Below, in pieces: positions 44,651 to 53,524 of a DNA stretch of 64,000 nt. This stretch comes from an uncultured Shewanella sp. (GTDB taxonomy: Bacteria; Pseudomonadota; Gammaproteobacteria; Enterobacterales; Shewanellaceae). A program made the translations under genes and the position numbers. The notes under the pieces are model-generated. The model saw nothing but the letters and a program-made list of their open reading frames with translations, did not search any database and was not told the origin of the DNA. The stretch lies in assembly GCF_947491715.1 (NCBI RefSeq), contig NZ_CANLKR010000028.1:1-64000 (forward strand), written 5' to 3'. How positions within the stretch are numbered: the first letter of the stretch is position 1; each line of letters opens with the position of its first letter.

Positions 44651-45316
44651 TTAACTTATATACGTCTTTTGGTATTCATTGATGGCATCATCGAGTGTGT
44701 CGAAATACAACAAGCTTTGTTGTTTTATGAGCAGACCCGCCTGACAATGACGTTTGAGTTCGGTTAATGAATGACTCACCATAATGAGTCGAGTTTGATT
44801 GAATTTTTCTTTGAGTATGGCTTCACTTTTTCGCCTAAAGTTTGCATCACCAACGGCGCCAAGTTCATCGATGAGCAGCACATCAAAATCAAAGTCAAAG
44901 GCCATGGTGAGTCCAAAGGTGATGCGTGAACGCATGCCGCTGGAGTAGTTTTTGACGGGTTCATCGAAAAATGGGCCAATTTCAGCAAAATCTTGCACTC
45001 TTTGCTCAATGGGTAAAGTGTGTTTATAGCCGTGTATTCTTGCCACAAAGCGCACATTCTCTCGCGCGCTCATCGAACCTTGTAGTCCGCCTTGCAAGCC
45101 TAAAGGCCACGAAATATTAAGCGGCGAATGAATCTTCCCTCGAGTGGGATTATCGGCGCCGCCCATCATACGTATGAGTGTGGACTTGCCCACGCCGTTG
45201 GGGCCGAGAACGGCAATATTCTTATGGGTGGGTAAGTCGAGACTCACATTATTAAAGACGAAATGGCGCCCTTGCTTAGTGGCGTAAGATTTAGTGATAT
45301 TGTCGAAATAAATCAT
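44651..45316 (-). CDS. kpsT: KpsT capsule ABC transporter ATP-binding protein, copy 2
   Basis: 221 residues, the same length as copy 1. It has Walker A GPNGVGKST (38-46), SSGMRSRITFGL, Walker B VLLIDELGAVGDANF and an H-loop VSH. The central part is nearly identical to copy 1, while the last 60 residues differ more. It lies 6 bases after kpsM and 5 before kpsE, spaced rather than overlapping as in copy 1. Confidence 0.96.
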   Translation of the reverse strand: MIYFDNITKSYATKQGRHFVFNNVSLDLPTHKNIAVLGPNGVGKSTLIRMMGGADNPTRGKIHSPLNISWPLGLQGGLQGSMSARENVRFVARIHGYKHTLPIEQRVQDFAEIGPFFDEPVKNYSSGMRSRITFGLTMAFDFDFDVLLIDELGAVGDANFRRKSEAILKEKFNQTRLIMVSHSLTELKRHCQAGLLIKQQSLLYFDTLDDAINEYQKTYIS

Positions 45317-45322
45317 AAGGTG

Positions 45323-46111
45323 TTAACCAATAAACCGTTGGCGAGATAAGTGAAAGGTGGCTAAGCCGCTACTAAAGCTGAGCAAGGCACTTAAACTTAA
45401 ATAAGTCCAGCTGCCAACGGGTGAATTATAAGCATGAAAAAAGCATTCTCGGCTCAGCTCAATGGCATGAAAAATCGGATTCCAGTCAAACAGAAACCAA
45501 TACTGTGGTGGGATCATGACTGCGCAGAAAAAAATGCCCGAGACAAAAAAGAGCGGCCGAGTGATCAGCTGGGTTAATTTTTTACTGTCTGACCAATAGG
45601 TGACAGCGGTGCAAAGTAATAAGCCTAATCCAATAGTAAAAATAATCAGTAACAGACTGGCGCTTAGCACGCCCAGTAAGTTATTGGGCCACGCATCAAA
45701 TCCCAGCCAAGCCATGACGCTAAAAATGAGGCTGTAAACGATTAAAAAGGTCACTAGCTCTATGATAATCCGTGTGATAATCGGATCCATTGCCGTGACT
45801 TGCCGATAGCTTAATAATCCTTTATTCGCTTCAATGGCGGCGCTCAGTTGTGTGAGTAATTTACCAAAGAGTTTAAAAGGTAAAATCCCCGTAAAAAGAA
45901 ACAGGGCGACAGGAATATCGGCGACACTGTTTCGGCCCATTAAGGTGAAGATCAGGCCAAAAATAGCAGCTTGCGCAACGGGCTCTGCGATGGCCCAAAA
46001 ATAACCCAGTCGATTGCTACCAAAGCGGGTTTTTATTTCGCGCATCAATAGGGCAAAGATCACATCTTTTGTTATTTGCCAGCTGTTACGTTGGGGGCGG
46101 ATGACGTCCAA
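45323..46111 (-). CDS. kpsM: KpsM capsule ABC transporter permease, copy 2
   Basis: About 262 residues with six predicted membrane helices. Motifs shared with copy 1: KDVIFALLMREIKTRFG, RLGYFWAIAEPVAQA, GILPFKLFGKLLTQLS, LSYRQVTAMDPIITRI, WNPIFHAIELSRECFF. There is no ATG near the N-terminus. A TTG at 46111 has AAGGA six bases upstream, while the TTG at 46117 directly abuts it, so 46111 is preferred. The binding site is part of a tandem repeat that extends through the leader. It is the first gene of the right-hand capsule unit, about 300 bases after the ops-like element. Confidence 0.93.
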   Translation of the reverse strand: MDVIRPQRNSWQITKDVIFALLMREIKTRFGSNRLGYFWAIAEPVAQAAIFGLIFTLMGRNSVADIPVALFLFTGILPFKLFGKLLTQLSAAIEANKGLLSYRQVTAMDPIITRIIIELVTFLIVYSLIFSVMAWLGFDAWPNNLLGVLSASLLLIIFTIGLGLLLCTAVTYWSDSKKLTQLITRPLFFVSGIFFCAVMIPPQYWFLFDWNPIFHAIELSRECFFHAYNSPVGSWTYLSLSALLSFSSGLATFHLSRQRFIG

Positions 46112-46323
46112 TTTCAATCCTTGATGAGTTTGAATGAGTTTGATAAATAAGCTTGATAAATAAGGTTGAATGAAAATAGATACCGTGCTTCAGTTTCAAT
46201 CCTTGATGAGTTTGAATGAGCTTGATAAATAAGTTTGAATGAAGGCCGATACCGTTCTTCAGTTTCAATCCTTGATTTTTTTGAAAAATAAGAGATATCG
46301 CGTTTCAGTCTTAATACTTGATT
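46112..46323. repeat. tandem ~69-bp repeats in the kpsM copy 2 leader
   Basis: TTTCAATCCTTGATGAGTTT starts at 46112 and again at 46194; TTTCAATCCTTGAT recurs at 46263 and a degraded form near 46308. Copies 1 and 2 are 82 bases apart and copies 2 and 3 are 69 apart; the difference is a 13-bp duplication (TTGATAAATAAGC) in copy 1. On the minus strand each good copy contains CAAGGATTGAAA, the kpsM ribosome-binding site, so the translation start region itself has been multiplied. Confidence 0.85.
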
Positions 46324-46407
46324 GTCGCTTTAACGTTTTGTGTGAATATGTATGGATCCCTTGATTTTGTTATAGGTATATTTTTTACAGGCATATTTTC
46401 TACAGGC

Positions 46408-46420
46408 ATAGCTACCGCAC
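46408..46420 (-). promoter_or_regulatory. ops-like element (RfaH recruitment), right capsule unit
   Basis: On the minus strand it reads GTGCGGTAGCTAT, with the GCGGTAGC ops core, identical over 13 bases to the element at 26529-26541. It lies about 300 bases before kpsM copy 2 in the direction of transcription, as expected for an RfaH-controlled capsule operon. Confidence 0.62.
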
Positions 46421-47055
46421 AAAGTTATGGCTCTTTGAATGCCGATGTCATGATTTTTACGAAAATAAAAGTGGGATAAATCAAGGCGCAGCAGGCCAGA
46501 GCAGCACTTTATTGAGGCGCTGCTGTATCTACTGAATGCGTTAATGATGTAATCGAGATGGGATGCTAGGCGACCAACTCAATGTCCTTATTTTTACTTC
46601 TTGTCCGTTTTTTGTCGCTTTTGTGCTAGTTCTGTGTTGGTGCTGATATAGAAGAATGTCTTTTGGCTAAAAGGCTTATTTTTGCCAAGTAAAGCATGAC
46701 TTCTAGAGTGGATAGAATAAGTATCCCTCCTGTCTGTGTCAACATTGTGTTTACCTTTGCGTTACACGTTGGGGAACTGTTTTTGAATAAAGACTTTTAT
46801 TTAACTTATTGTTAAATAAGTTTTTATTTTACTTGTGATTTACTTGTGAATTATTTTTCTGATAATTTACAATGTTTTAATGGCTTATGTCTTACATTGT
46901 TAATCTCTATTCTCTGATAGCCACTCAAGTGTTCTGCTTACCTTTTAGGTTTTATCTCAATGTTATTTCCCATGTTAATTTCTTCCGTATATTGAAGTTA
47001 GGTGGGGATAGGTATAACTTTGGCATCACCTTTGATGATGCGGGTAAGGAATAGC
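46421..47055. other. 635-bp intergenic region between capsule locus and cinA
   Basis: Should hold the divergent promoters of the right capsule unit and of cinA. It contains a small inverted repeat around 46500-46535 (GCAGCA...GCTGCT) and AT-rich DNA, but no gene. I could not assign promoter boxes with confidence. Confidence 0.5.
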
Positions 47056-48330
47056 ATGAAACTGGAAATGATTTGTACTGGTGAGGAAGTATTAGCAGGC
47101 CAGATTGTTGATACAAATGCGGCGTGGTTCGGTAATGCCATGATGGAGCAAGGGATAGAGTGTGAGCGCCGCGTGACTGTGGGTGACAGGCTTGAAGATT
47201 TAGTGGCTGTTTTCCAAGAGCGAAGTGTCGAAGCTGATATCATTTTAGTGAATGGTGGTCTTGGGCCTACCAGTGATGATCTATCTGCTGAGGCCATGGC
47301 ATTGGCTAAAGGCGTGGACTTAGTGGAAAACATACAGTGGCGACAAAGACTAGAAGACTGGTTCTCTCGCAATAATCGTCCTATGGCCCACAGTAATTTG
47401 AAGCAAGCCTTGTTACCGGATACGGCGATTATGATTGATAATCCGGTGGGTACGGCCTGTGGTTTTGCAGTTAAATTAAATCGAGCTTGGTTGTTTTTCA
47501 CGCCGGGTGTGCCCTTTGAATTTAAACAAATGGTGACTGAGCAATTTATCCCTTTTGTGAGGGATAGATTTGATTTAATGACGCAAGTGGCATTGAAAAA
47601 AATGCTGACCCTTGGACAGGGTGAGTCCAGTCTTGCCGATAAATTATCCGACATTAATTTACCCACAGGTGTTACCTTAGGTTACCGCTCCTTTATGCCT
47701 TACATTGAGATTAAGTTGTTTGCTCGAGGCGAAGAGGCCATAGCGTTATTACCAAAAATCGAAGCGCAAGTCATTGGGTTACTCGGCAATGCAATTGTGG
47801 CACATGGTAAGGTGAGCTTGGCTGAAGAAATTCATTCGACGCTTTTAAATTCGGGGAAAACCTTGAGTATCGCAGAGTCTTGTACCGGTGGCATGATAGC
47901 CAGTCAGCTGGTGGACTTTGAAGGAAGCTCAGCTTATTTACATCAAGGATTGGTGACTTACAGTAATGAGTCAAAAGTGAAGGTGCTTAATGTGAAGCCG
48001 GAGACCTTGGACGATCATGGTGCGGTCTCGATCCAAGTTGTGGAGGAAATGGCACTAGGCGCCAGAGGTCTTTTAGACAGTGATTATGCCTTAGCCACCA
48101 GCGGTGTTGCGGGTCCAAGTGGGGGGACAGAAGATAAACCTGTTGGTACGGTGGCCATTGCGCTTGCCACAAATAAAGGGGTTTATAGTCAAATGATTAA
48201 GTTACCTAGACGCTCACGGAGTTTGGTACGCAGTTTAAGTACGGCAGTGGCTTATGATATGTTAAGACGTGAATTGGCTGGCGAAGCTGTGATTGTCGAT
48301 TATGGCTCTATTGGTCGATTTAGTAAGTAG
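47056..48330 (+). CDS. cinA: CinA-like protein (NMN amidase / ADP-ribose pyrophosphatase family)
   Basis: A 424-residue two-domain protein. The N-terminal MoCF-type domain (KLEMICTGEEVLAGQIVDTN, VNGGLGPTSDDLSAEAMA) carries the COG1058 pyrophosphatase, and the C-terminal domain (SIAESCTGGMIASQLVD, GLVTYSNESKVKVL, ATSGVAGPSGGTEDKPVGTV) is the PncC-type NMN deamidase that recycles nicotinamide mononucleotide. The start at ATG 47056 is chosen because TAAGGA lies five bases upstream; a longer frame from 47002 has no such site and no family similarity. It is a single gene, divergent from the capsule locus and convergent with the lipoprotein gene. Confidence 0.94.
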   Translation: MKLEMICTGEEVLAGQIVDTNAAWFGNAMMEQGIECERRVTVGDRLEDLVAVFQERSVEADIILVNGGLGPTSDDLSAEAMALAKGVDLVENIQWRQRLEDWFSRNNRPMAHSNLKQALLPDTAIMIDNPVGTACGFAVKLNRAWLFFTPGVPFEFKQMVTEQFIPFVRDRFDLMTQVALKKMLTLGQGESSLADKLSDINLPTGVTLGYRSFMPYIEIKLFARGEEAIALLPKIEAQVIGLLGNAIVAHGKVSLAEEIHSTLLNSGKTLSIAESCTGGMIASQLVDFEGSSAYLHQGLVTYSNESKVKVLNVKPETLDDHGAVSIQVVEEMALGARGLLDSDYALATSGVAGPSGGTEDKPVGTVAIALATNKGVYSQMIKLPRRSRSLVRSLSTAVAYDMLRRELAGEAVIVDYGSIGRFSK

Positions 48331-48365
48331 CAATTTAGTAAGTAATCTGAACTGGGGATAAGAAT

Positions 48366-48391
48366 AAACAGCAGTTTTTATACTGCTGTTT
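48366..48391. terminator. hairpin between convergent cinA and lipoprotein genes
   Basis: AAACAGCAG (48366-48374) and CTGCTGTTT (48383-48391) form a perfect 9-bp stem with an 8-nt loop. No long T tract follows on either strand, but the position between two convergent genes suggests a bidirectional terminator. Confidence 0.55.
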
Positions 48392-48442
48392 AGTTGTGAT
48401 TTACGTCAATTTCTCTATGACACTCGTTATTAATAAGTTAGG

Positions 48443-48997
48443 TTAATCTGTAAAAATCAGTGAGATCTTACCGGGTTTGACTTCAATACGTTTGGTCATT
48501 TTGGCTATGATAGCTTGCTTAGTGTCATTAGTATCAAGCACATATACCGGTTGGGTTGATAAAAATTCCGTTAAATAATTCATCAGCTGAGGTGAAAGGG
48601 GTTGTATGATTTTTTCAATTTTCTTATTGTCTGTTTTCAGTTCTACTAGCTTTAATTGGTGTAAATAGACGCTGTGTTTTTCAATATCATACCAAGGTTT
48701 AGCCTCAAATTTAGCATAAAGCTTGGCATCAAAAGGTTTTAAAGGGTTGTTAATGGTGACATGTGTGGTGGCCGATACGCTCATGGTATCAGGCTTTTCA
48801 CCGAGCTTCACTTGAATATCTGTGATGCGCATTTCCATGCCTAATAAATCATTACCTTGTTTTTTATCGTAAGTGATTTCTTTAGATAAATAAGACGTTA
48901 ACTCACTTTCAGTTACGCTATATTGACTGACACAGGCATTTAAAAAAAGCATGAATGGCAGCAAAAATAAAAGAGGGGTCGATATTGATAATTTCAA
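48443..48997 (-). CDS. DUF1439 (YceB-like) lipoprotein
   Basis: A 184-residue predicted lipoprotein with signal peptide MKLSISTPLLFLLPFMLF and lipobox LNAC (Cys near 22). The mature part fits the DUF1439/YceB family: YSVTESELTSYLSKEITYDK, then alternating strands (MRITDIQVKLG, MSVSATTHVTINNPLKPF) and VYVLDTNDTKQAIIAKM near the end, ending LIFTD. Function unknown; family members are small envelope lipoproteins. The start codon is TTG at 48997, as no ATG is available. It lies between cinA and ppc, a chromosomal backbone setting. Confidence 0.85.
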   Translation of the reverse strand: MKLSISTPLLFLLPFMLFLNACVSQYSVTESELTSYLSKEITYDKKQGNDLLGMEMRITDIQVKLGEKPDTMSVSATTHVTINNPLKPFDAKLYAKFEAKPWYDIEKHSVYLHQLKLVELKTDNKKIEKIIQPLSPQLMNYLTEFLSTQPVYVLDTNDTKQAIIAKMTKRIEVKPGKISLIFTD

Positions 48998-49101
48998 TGT
49001 GTGGGCCTATAGACTTGCCGAATGGAATTTTTTAAGCAGTTTATCATTTTCATGACCCTTGCCCAACTCAATAAGTTTGGCAAGGGGATGCTATGACTAA
49101 A

Positions 49102-51738
49102 TTAACCTGTGTTACGCATTCCTGCTGCCACGCCAGCAATGGTGAGCATGAGTGCCAGCTCAGCATTACTCGATGGTGCGTCTTGTTTGCGAGTACGGGA
49201 CAAGAGCTCAGCTTGCAAGAAGTTGAGTGGATCGATATAAGGGTTTCTTAATTCGATAGACTTTCGATTCCAAGGGGTGAGTGTCATCAAATCATCTGAT
49301 TGAGTTAAGGCCAATATAGACTCGACACCCAGATTTAAACGTTCACGTAAGGTTTTGCCTAAATGGTGCAAATGTGATGGCACTAAATAAGTGTCATAAT
49401 ACTCGGCTAAATTCGGCTCGGCTTTAGCGTAAACCATTTCAAGCATAGAAATGCGGGTCTGAAAGAAAGGCCAGTTTTGCGCCATATCTTGTAATTGCGT
49501 CAGCTCGCCTCGTTCCTTGGCCGCATGAATGGCTTCACCTGCGCCTAGCCACCCAGGTAGCATGAGCCGGTTTTGAGACCAAGCAAAAATCCAAGGGATG
49601 GCCCGTAGACTTTCTATGCCGCCATCCAATTTCCGCTTGGCAGGGCGGCTCCCTAAAGGCAGTTTACCTAACTCTACTTCAGGTGTGGCAGCGCGGAAGT
49701 AATCCACAAAATCAGGCTCTTCTCGTACTATGCCACGATAAGCTAATACTGAATCCTCGGCTAATCTTTGCATGCTTTCACGCCACTCAGGCTTGGGCTC
49801 TGGCGGGGGTAATAAGGTGGCTTCCATTACAGCTGACGTATATAGGGCTAAACTTTGTACTGCTAATTTGGGCAGACCAAATTTAAAGCGGATCATCTCA
49901 CCTTGTTCGGTCACACGCATGCGGCCATCAACAGATCCCGGTGGTTGAGACAAAATAGCATCATGAGCTGGTGCGCCACCTCGACCAACGGTACCGCCTC
50001 GTCCATGAAATAAGGTTAATTTTATATTGGCTTGTTCACAAATGGCGACCAATTGTTCTTGAGCATTATATTGGGCCCAAGCGGCTGCCATAACGCCCGC
50101 ATCTTTGGCTGAATCGGAATAGCCAATCATTATTTCTTGATGACCTTTGGTATAGCCTCGATACCAGTCGTTTGCAAATAGTGCTGTAATACAATCTGCG
50201 GCATTGTTTAAATCATCTAATGTTTCAAATAAGGGCACAACACGCATAGGGTGCGGGCAATCCATTTCTTTGAGTAATAATAATACCGTTAGTACATCTG
50301 ATGCTTGGCTGGCCATTGAGATAACATAAGAGCCAAGTGCTTGCTCAGATTGTTGTGCGATAAGCCGACAAGTATCCAATACTTCAGTGACTTCTGCAGA
50401 AGGTTGCCATTGATGAGGGAGCAATGGACGTTTACTGGTTAGTTCGCGTAATAAGAAGGCCTGTTTTTCATCTTCCGTCCAATGATTAAAATCCCCCATA
50501 CCTAAGTATCGAGTGAGTTCGGCAATCACATCAGCATGACGCTGAGCATCTTGTCTGATATCCAGTCTTAGCATATGAACGCCGAAACAAGCGATGCGAC
50601 GAAGAATGTCTAAGAGTAAACCATTTGCGATGAGCTTCATGCCGCAATCGGATAAGCTATGATACAAAAGTGTTAATGGTGTTTTTAGATCCTTGTTATG
50701 CCAAATAAGCTCGTCAGTATCTAAGGTGCTGATTTGACCATTTAATCTTTGTTCTAAAAAATTTTGTGTGTTTTCTAGCTGAGTTAATAGTGTTTTTAAT
50801 ACATGACGATAAGGCTCTTTGGCATGATGCGTGAAGGCGCTAAGCGCATCATTAGCTTTGGACATAGACAATTCATCGTATAAATTGTCTATGTCTCTGA
50901 GATAGAGTTTGACAGCGCAGAGTCTATTTCTGTCTAAGACTTCTTGTGTGACGGTGGCCGTAACAAATGGGTTACCATCTCTGTCTCCGCCCATCCAGCT
51001 GGAAAATCGAATAGGGGCAATATCGATAGGCAGTTGCTCACTCGCCCGCTCTTCAACTAATGTATTAAGTTGTCTTAAAAAATCAGGAATGGCTTGCCAT
51101 AATGAGGTCTCAGCGGTACATAATCCCCAACTGGCTTCATCAACGGGAGTCGGTCTTGTTTCTCTAATTTCATTGGTGTGCCAAATCTGAGAAATTAACT
51201 GACGCAGGCGTAAATGATATTGCTTTTTTTGTCTTTCGCTGATCTGTTGGTTTTCTAATTGGCTGAGGGTGTCAACGATAGCGGCATACTTTTGAATGAG
51301 TGTGCGTCTTGATATCTCTGTTGGATGAGCCGTTAAGACGAGATCAATGTCGAGGTTTTTCAGGCAATCAAGCATGGATTGATGATCAATATCACTGTCG
51401 AGCATATGATTAAGGACTTGCTCAACGGGATCCGGTACACAAACAAGTTCATCGCAATTATGGCTGATGGTATGGAATTGCTCGGCGATATTGGCTAAGT
51501 TTAAAAATTGATTAAAGGCTTTAGCAAAGGGAACTAATTCGTCGTCGGGAAGCGCATTAAGCAAGGTAAGCATTTCTTCCCGCGCGCCTTCTTTGCCTTG
51601 GCGAGAACTTTTTGCTAAATGACGAATTTGTTCGATTTTATCAAGAAAAGCGTCATCGAGATCCGTGCGTATTGTGTCACCCAGAATTTGCCCTAAAGTG
51701 CCTACATTTGACCTTAAGGATGCGTACATATCTACCAT
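49102..51738 (-). CDS. ppc: phosphoenolpyruvate carboxylase
   Basis: Makes oxaloacetate from PEP and bicarbonate, replenishing the TCA cycle and feeding the aspartate used in the neighbouring arginine pathway. 878 residues (E. coli 883). Catalytic landmarks: LVLTAHPTEISRRT with the essential His (about 137), SSWMGGDRDGNPFV, FHGRGGTVGRGGAPAHDAIL with the Gly-rich loop, LRAIPWIFAWSQNRLMLPGWLG, and the conserved C-terminus AGMRNTG. TTGGAG precedes the ATG. Single gene, followed by a 100-bp gap. Confidence 0.98.
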   Translation of the reverse strand: MVDMYASLRSNVGTLGQILGDTIRTDLDDAFLDKIEQIRHLAKSSRQGKEGAREEMLTLLNALPDDELVPFAKAFNQFLNLANIAEQFHTISHNCDELVCVPDPVEQVLNHMLDSDIDHQSMLDCLKNLDIDLVLTAHPTEISRRTLIQKYAAIVDTLSQLENQQISERQKKQYHLRLRQLISQIWHTNEIRETRPTPVDEASWGLCTAETSLWQAIPDFLRQLNTLVEERASEQLPIDIAPIRFSSWMGGDRDGNPFVTATVTQEVLDRNRLCAVKLYLRDIDNLYDELSMSKANDALSAFTHHAKEPYRHVLKTLLTQLENTQNFLEQRLNGQISTLDTDELIWHNKDLKTPLTLLYHSLSDCGMKLIANGLLLDILRRIACFGVHMLRLDIRQDAQRHADVIAELTRYLGMGDFNHWTEDEKQAFLLRELTSKRPLLPHQWQPSAEVTEVLDTCRLIAQQSEQALGSYVISMASQASDVLTVLLLLKEMDCPHPMRVVPLFETLDDLNNAADCITALFANDWYRGYTKGHQEIMIGYSDSAKDAGVMAAAWAQYNAQEQLVAICEQANIKLTLFHGRGGTVGRGGAPAHDAILSQPPGSVDGRMRVTEQGEMIRFKFGLPKLAVQSLALYTSAVMEATLLPPPEPKPEWRESMQRLAEDSVLAYRGIVREEPDFVDYFRAATPEVELGKLPLGSRPAKRKLDGGIESLRAIPWIFAWSQNRLMLPGWLGAGEAIHAAKERGELTQLQDMAQNWPFFQTRISMLEMVYAKAEPNLAEYYDTYLVPSHLHHLGKTLRERLNLGVESILALTQSDDLMTLTPWNRKSIELRNPYIDPLNFLQAELLSRTRKQDAPSSNAELALMLTIAGVAAGMRNTG

Positions 51739-52103
51739 AAAAAGACTCCAAGCACGTTAATATAAAATTATCTCAATATAAGGGTCCATTGTTATTATTG
51801 TTATTTTCATACCCGTGATACCTGAATCCTGCATCTTTAGGTATCACGGGTATTATTTTCACGACAAAATAATCCGCGAACTCACCACCTTACCCAGAAC
51901 TTAGGGTCTGGGTCAACATGAGGATGTAGAGTTATTTCGTTAATAGCGTTCTAAATATAGTCTTTTTCTGGTGAATTTGCGGGGTGAATAATCTTGGTGT
52001 TAATGGCGCTTTTTATTATCGACATTTCTTGAAATGACAGTGGATAATAAAAAGTGCCGGAGTACGGATTTTAGCCTAGCTTGTCAACATTGATAAATGA
52101 GTG
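51739..52103. other. 365-bp gap between ppc and argE
   Basis: Contains the hairpin at 51809-51853 and the ppc promoter region. The rest shows no gene. A CGCGA/TTTTATTATC-rich portion at 52000-52080 has a loose inverted repeat (GACATTTCTTGAAATGAC-like), not strong enough to name. Confidence 0.5.
51809..51853. repeat. intergenic palindromic repeat with GAATCCTGCATCTT loop
   Basis: ATACCCGTGATACCT (51809-51823) and AGGTATCACGGGTAT (51839-51853) are perfect 15-bp inverted arms around a 15-nt loop. The loop sequence GAATCCTGCATCTT also occurs at the right end of the MITE-like element (30593-30866), and the arm relates to 31334 and 63664, so this is a short member of a dispersed repeat family. Confidence 0.85.
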
Positions 52104-53255
52104 TTATTTAATGCATGCATGATAAATAAGGTTTTTTATAAGTTCTTTTGTTCGACTAATATAATCGACATCGAGATATTCATCTGGCTGGTGCGCTTGG
52201 TCAATACTGCCAGGTCCAAGCACTAATGTTTGACAGCCTAGCTGTTTAATATAAGGGGCTTCTGTTGCATAGTTTACAACTTCCGCTTGATTATTTGACA
52301 ATTTTGCAACGATTTGTGTCCATGGATCATCAAGCTTACCGGCAAAAGACTCTGAAGCGGGATAAAGAGGCGCGATTTCTATTGCGCCTGGGTATTGATT
52401 GCAAACTGGGGCTAAATATTGAATCACCAACTGCTCAAGTTCTTCTATCGATACACAAGGTGTTGGACGAAGATCAATATGCAAATCACAGCAACCACAG
52501 ATACGATTGGCTGCATCTCCGCCATGAACATGGCCAAAATTCATGGTGGGATGAGGGACACTGAATGCGGATTCGTGATAATTTTCACTCAAGAATTGCT
52601 TTAATTTCAATAGCTGTGAAATCACTAAGTGCATAACCTCTATTGCATTAAGCCCTTTGCTTGGATCGGATGAGTGACCACTTCTTCCTGTTACTCTTAT
52701 GCCTTGTGTTAAGTGTCCTTTGTGCATATAGACGGGTTTGAGACTAGTGGGTTCACCTATGATGGCATAATCAGGGGCAATTGATTTTGCTTTAGCAAAG
52801 GCTTTTGCGCCATTCATCGTTGTTTCTTCATCGGCACTGGCGAGAATATAAATAGGGCGTTTTAATTTATCCAGTGGTACTTCTTTAATTGCTTCAAGGA
52901 CTAATGCAAAAAAGCCTTTCATGTCACAGGTGCCTAGTCCGTACCAACGATCATTTTTCTCGGTTAAGGTAAAAGGATCTTGACTCCAACGCCCTTCATC
53001 AAAGGGCACTGTATCCGTATGGCCGGCAAGCAGCAGGCCACCCGTTCCTTGACCTATTTGCGCGAGGAAATTGTGTTTATCACGAGAATCAGTCACGGCT
53101 TGTGTTTGGCATTTAAATCCAGCGTCAGAGAACCAATTACTAAGCAAATCAATGACTTTCTTATTGCTCATGTCGAACTCGGCTTCAAGTGCACTGATAG
53201 ATGGAGTGGCAATTAACTGGCTAAAGGTGGTCTTAATGTCAGGTAAAGTTAGCAT
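52104..53255 (-). CDS. argE: acetylornithine deacetylase
   Basis: Zinc-dependent M20-family enzyme that releases ornithine from N-acetylornithine. 383 residues, same as E. coli ArgE. Metal and catalytic motifs: LLAGHTDTVPFDEGRW, WYGLGTCDMKGFFAL, ADEETTMNGAKAFA, and the dimerisation-domain block GHLTQGIRVTGRSGHSSDP. The C-terminal GSIDQAHQPDEYLDV has the final His ligand. It is divergent from argCBFGH with a shared control region. Its presence with no argJ-type gene here means the linear (deacetylase) route. Confidence 0.97.
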   Translation of the reverse strand: MLTLPDIKTTFSQLIATPSISALEAEFDMSNKKVIDLLSNWFSDAGFKCQTQAVTDSRDKHNFLAQIGQGTGGLLLAGHTDTVPFDEGRWSQDPFTLTEKNDRWYGLGTCDMKGFFALVLEAIKEVPLDKLKRPIYILASADEETTMNGAKAFAKAKSIAPDYAIIGEPTSLKPVYMHKGHLTQGIRVTGRSGHSSDPSKGLNAIEVMHLVISQLLKLKQFLSENYHESAFSVPHPTMNFGHVHGGDAANRICGCCDLHIDLRPTPCVSIEELEQLVIQYLAPVCNQYPGAIEIAPLYPASESFAGKLDDPWTQIVAKLSNNQAEVVNYATEAPYIKQLGCQTLVLGPGSIDQAHQPDEYLDVDYISRTKELIKNLIYHACIK

Positions 53256-53266
53256 AGTTCATCTCT

Positions 53267-53305
53267 TTAAAATATATATTCAAATATATTGCATAAATAA
53301 CTGTC
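53267..53305. promoter_or_regulatory. possible tandem ARG boxes (ArgR operator)
   Basis: Two degenerate matches to the ArgR consensus TGAATwwwwATTCA, AAAATATATATTCA (53269-53282) and TGCATAAATAACTG (53290-53303), have centres 21 bases apart, the usual spacing of paired ARG boxes. They are just upstream of argE in the divergent argE/argC region. Each match is weak on its own. Confidence 0.4.
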
Positions 53306-53524
53306 TGTGCTAGTCTAGCACTTAGCTAATATCAGTACCAGATTCGGTGGGCTTATAAATGAGAGTAACCCTATTTCACTTAATGTACAGTATCGAGTCT
53401 GTCCTTTACAGTCTTGACGTTCAGTTTCGACGATAATCCTTTCAGCTAGACTGTATATTAGGCGTCTATTGAGCTGACATCCGCCTCATTTTTTATTACA
53501 TGTTATTTTGAGAAATCATTCATT

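Noticed and set aside
46086..46268. 60-codon ORF in the kpsM2 leader
   Set aside because: Produced by the tandem leader repeats; it could be a leader peptide but nothing supports that beyond the frame.
46194..46323. CRISPR array
   Set aside because: Repeats are directly adjacent or irregularly spaced with no unique spacers of constant length, and there are no cas genes.
47002..47055. Longer N-terminus for CinA
   Set aside because: ATG 47056 has TAAGGA at good spacing and gives the standard family start.
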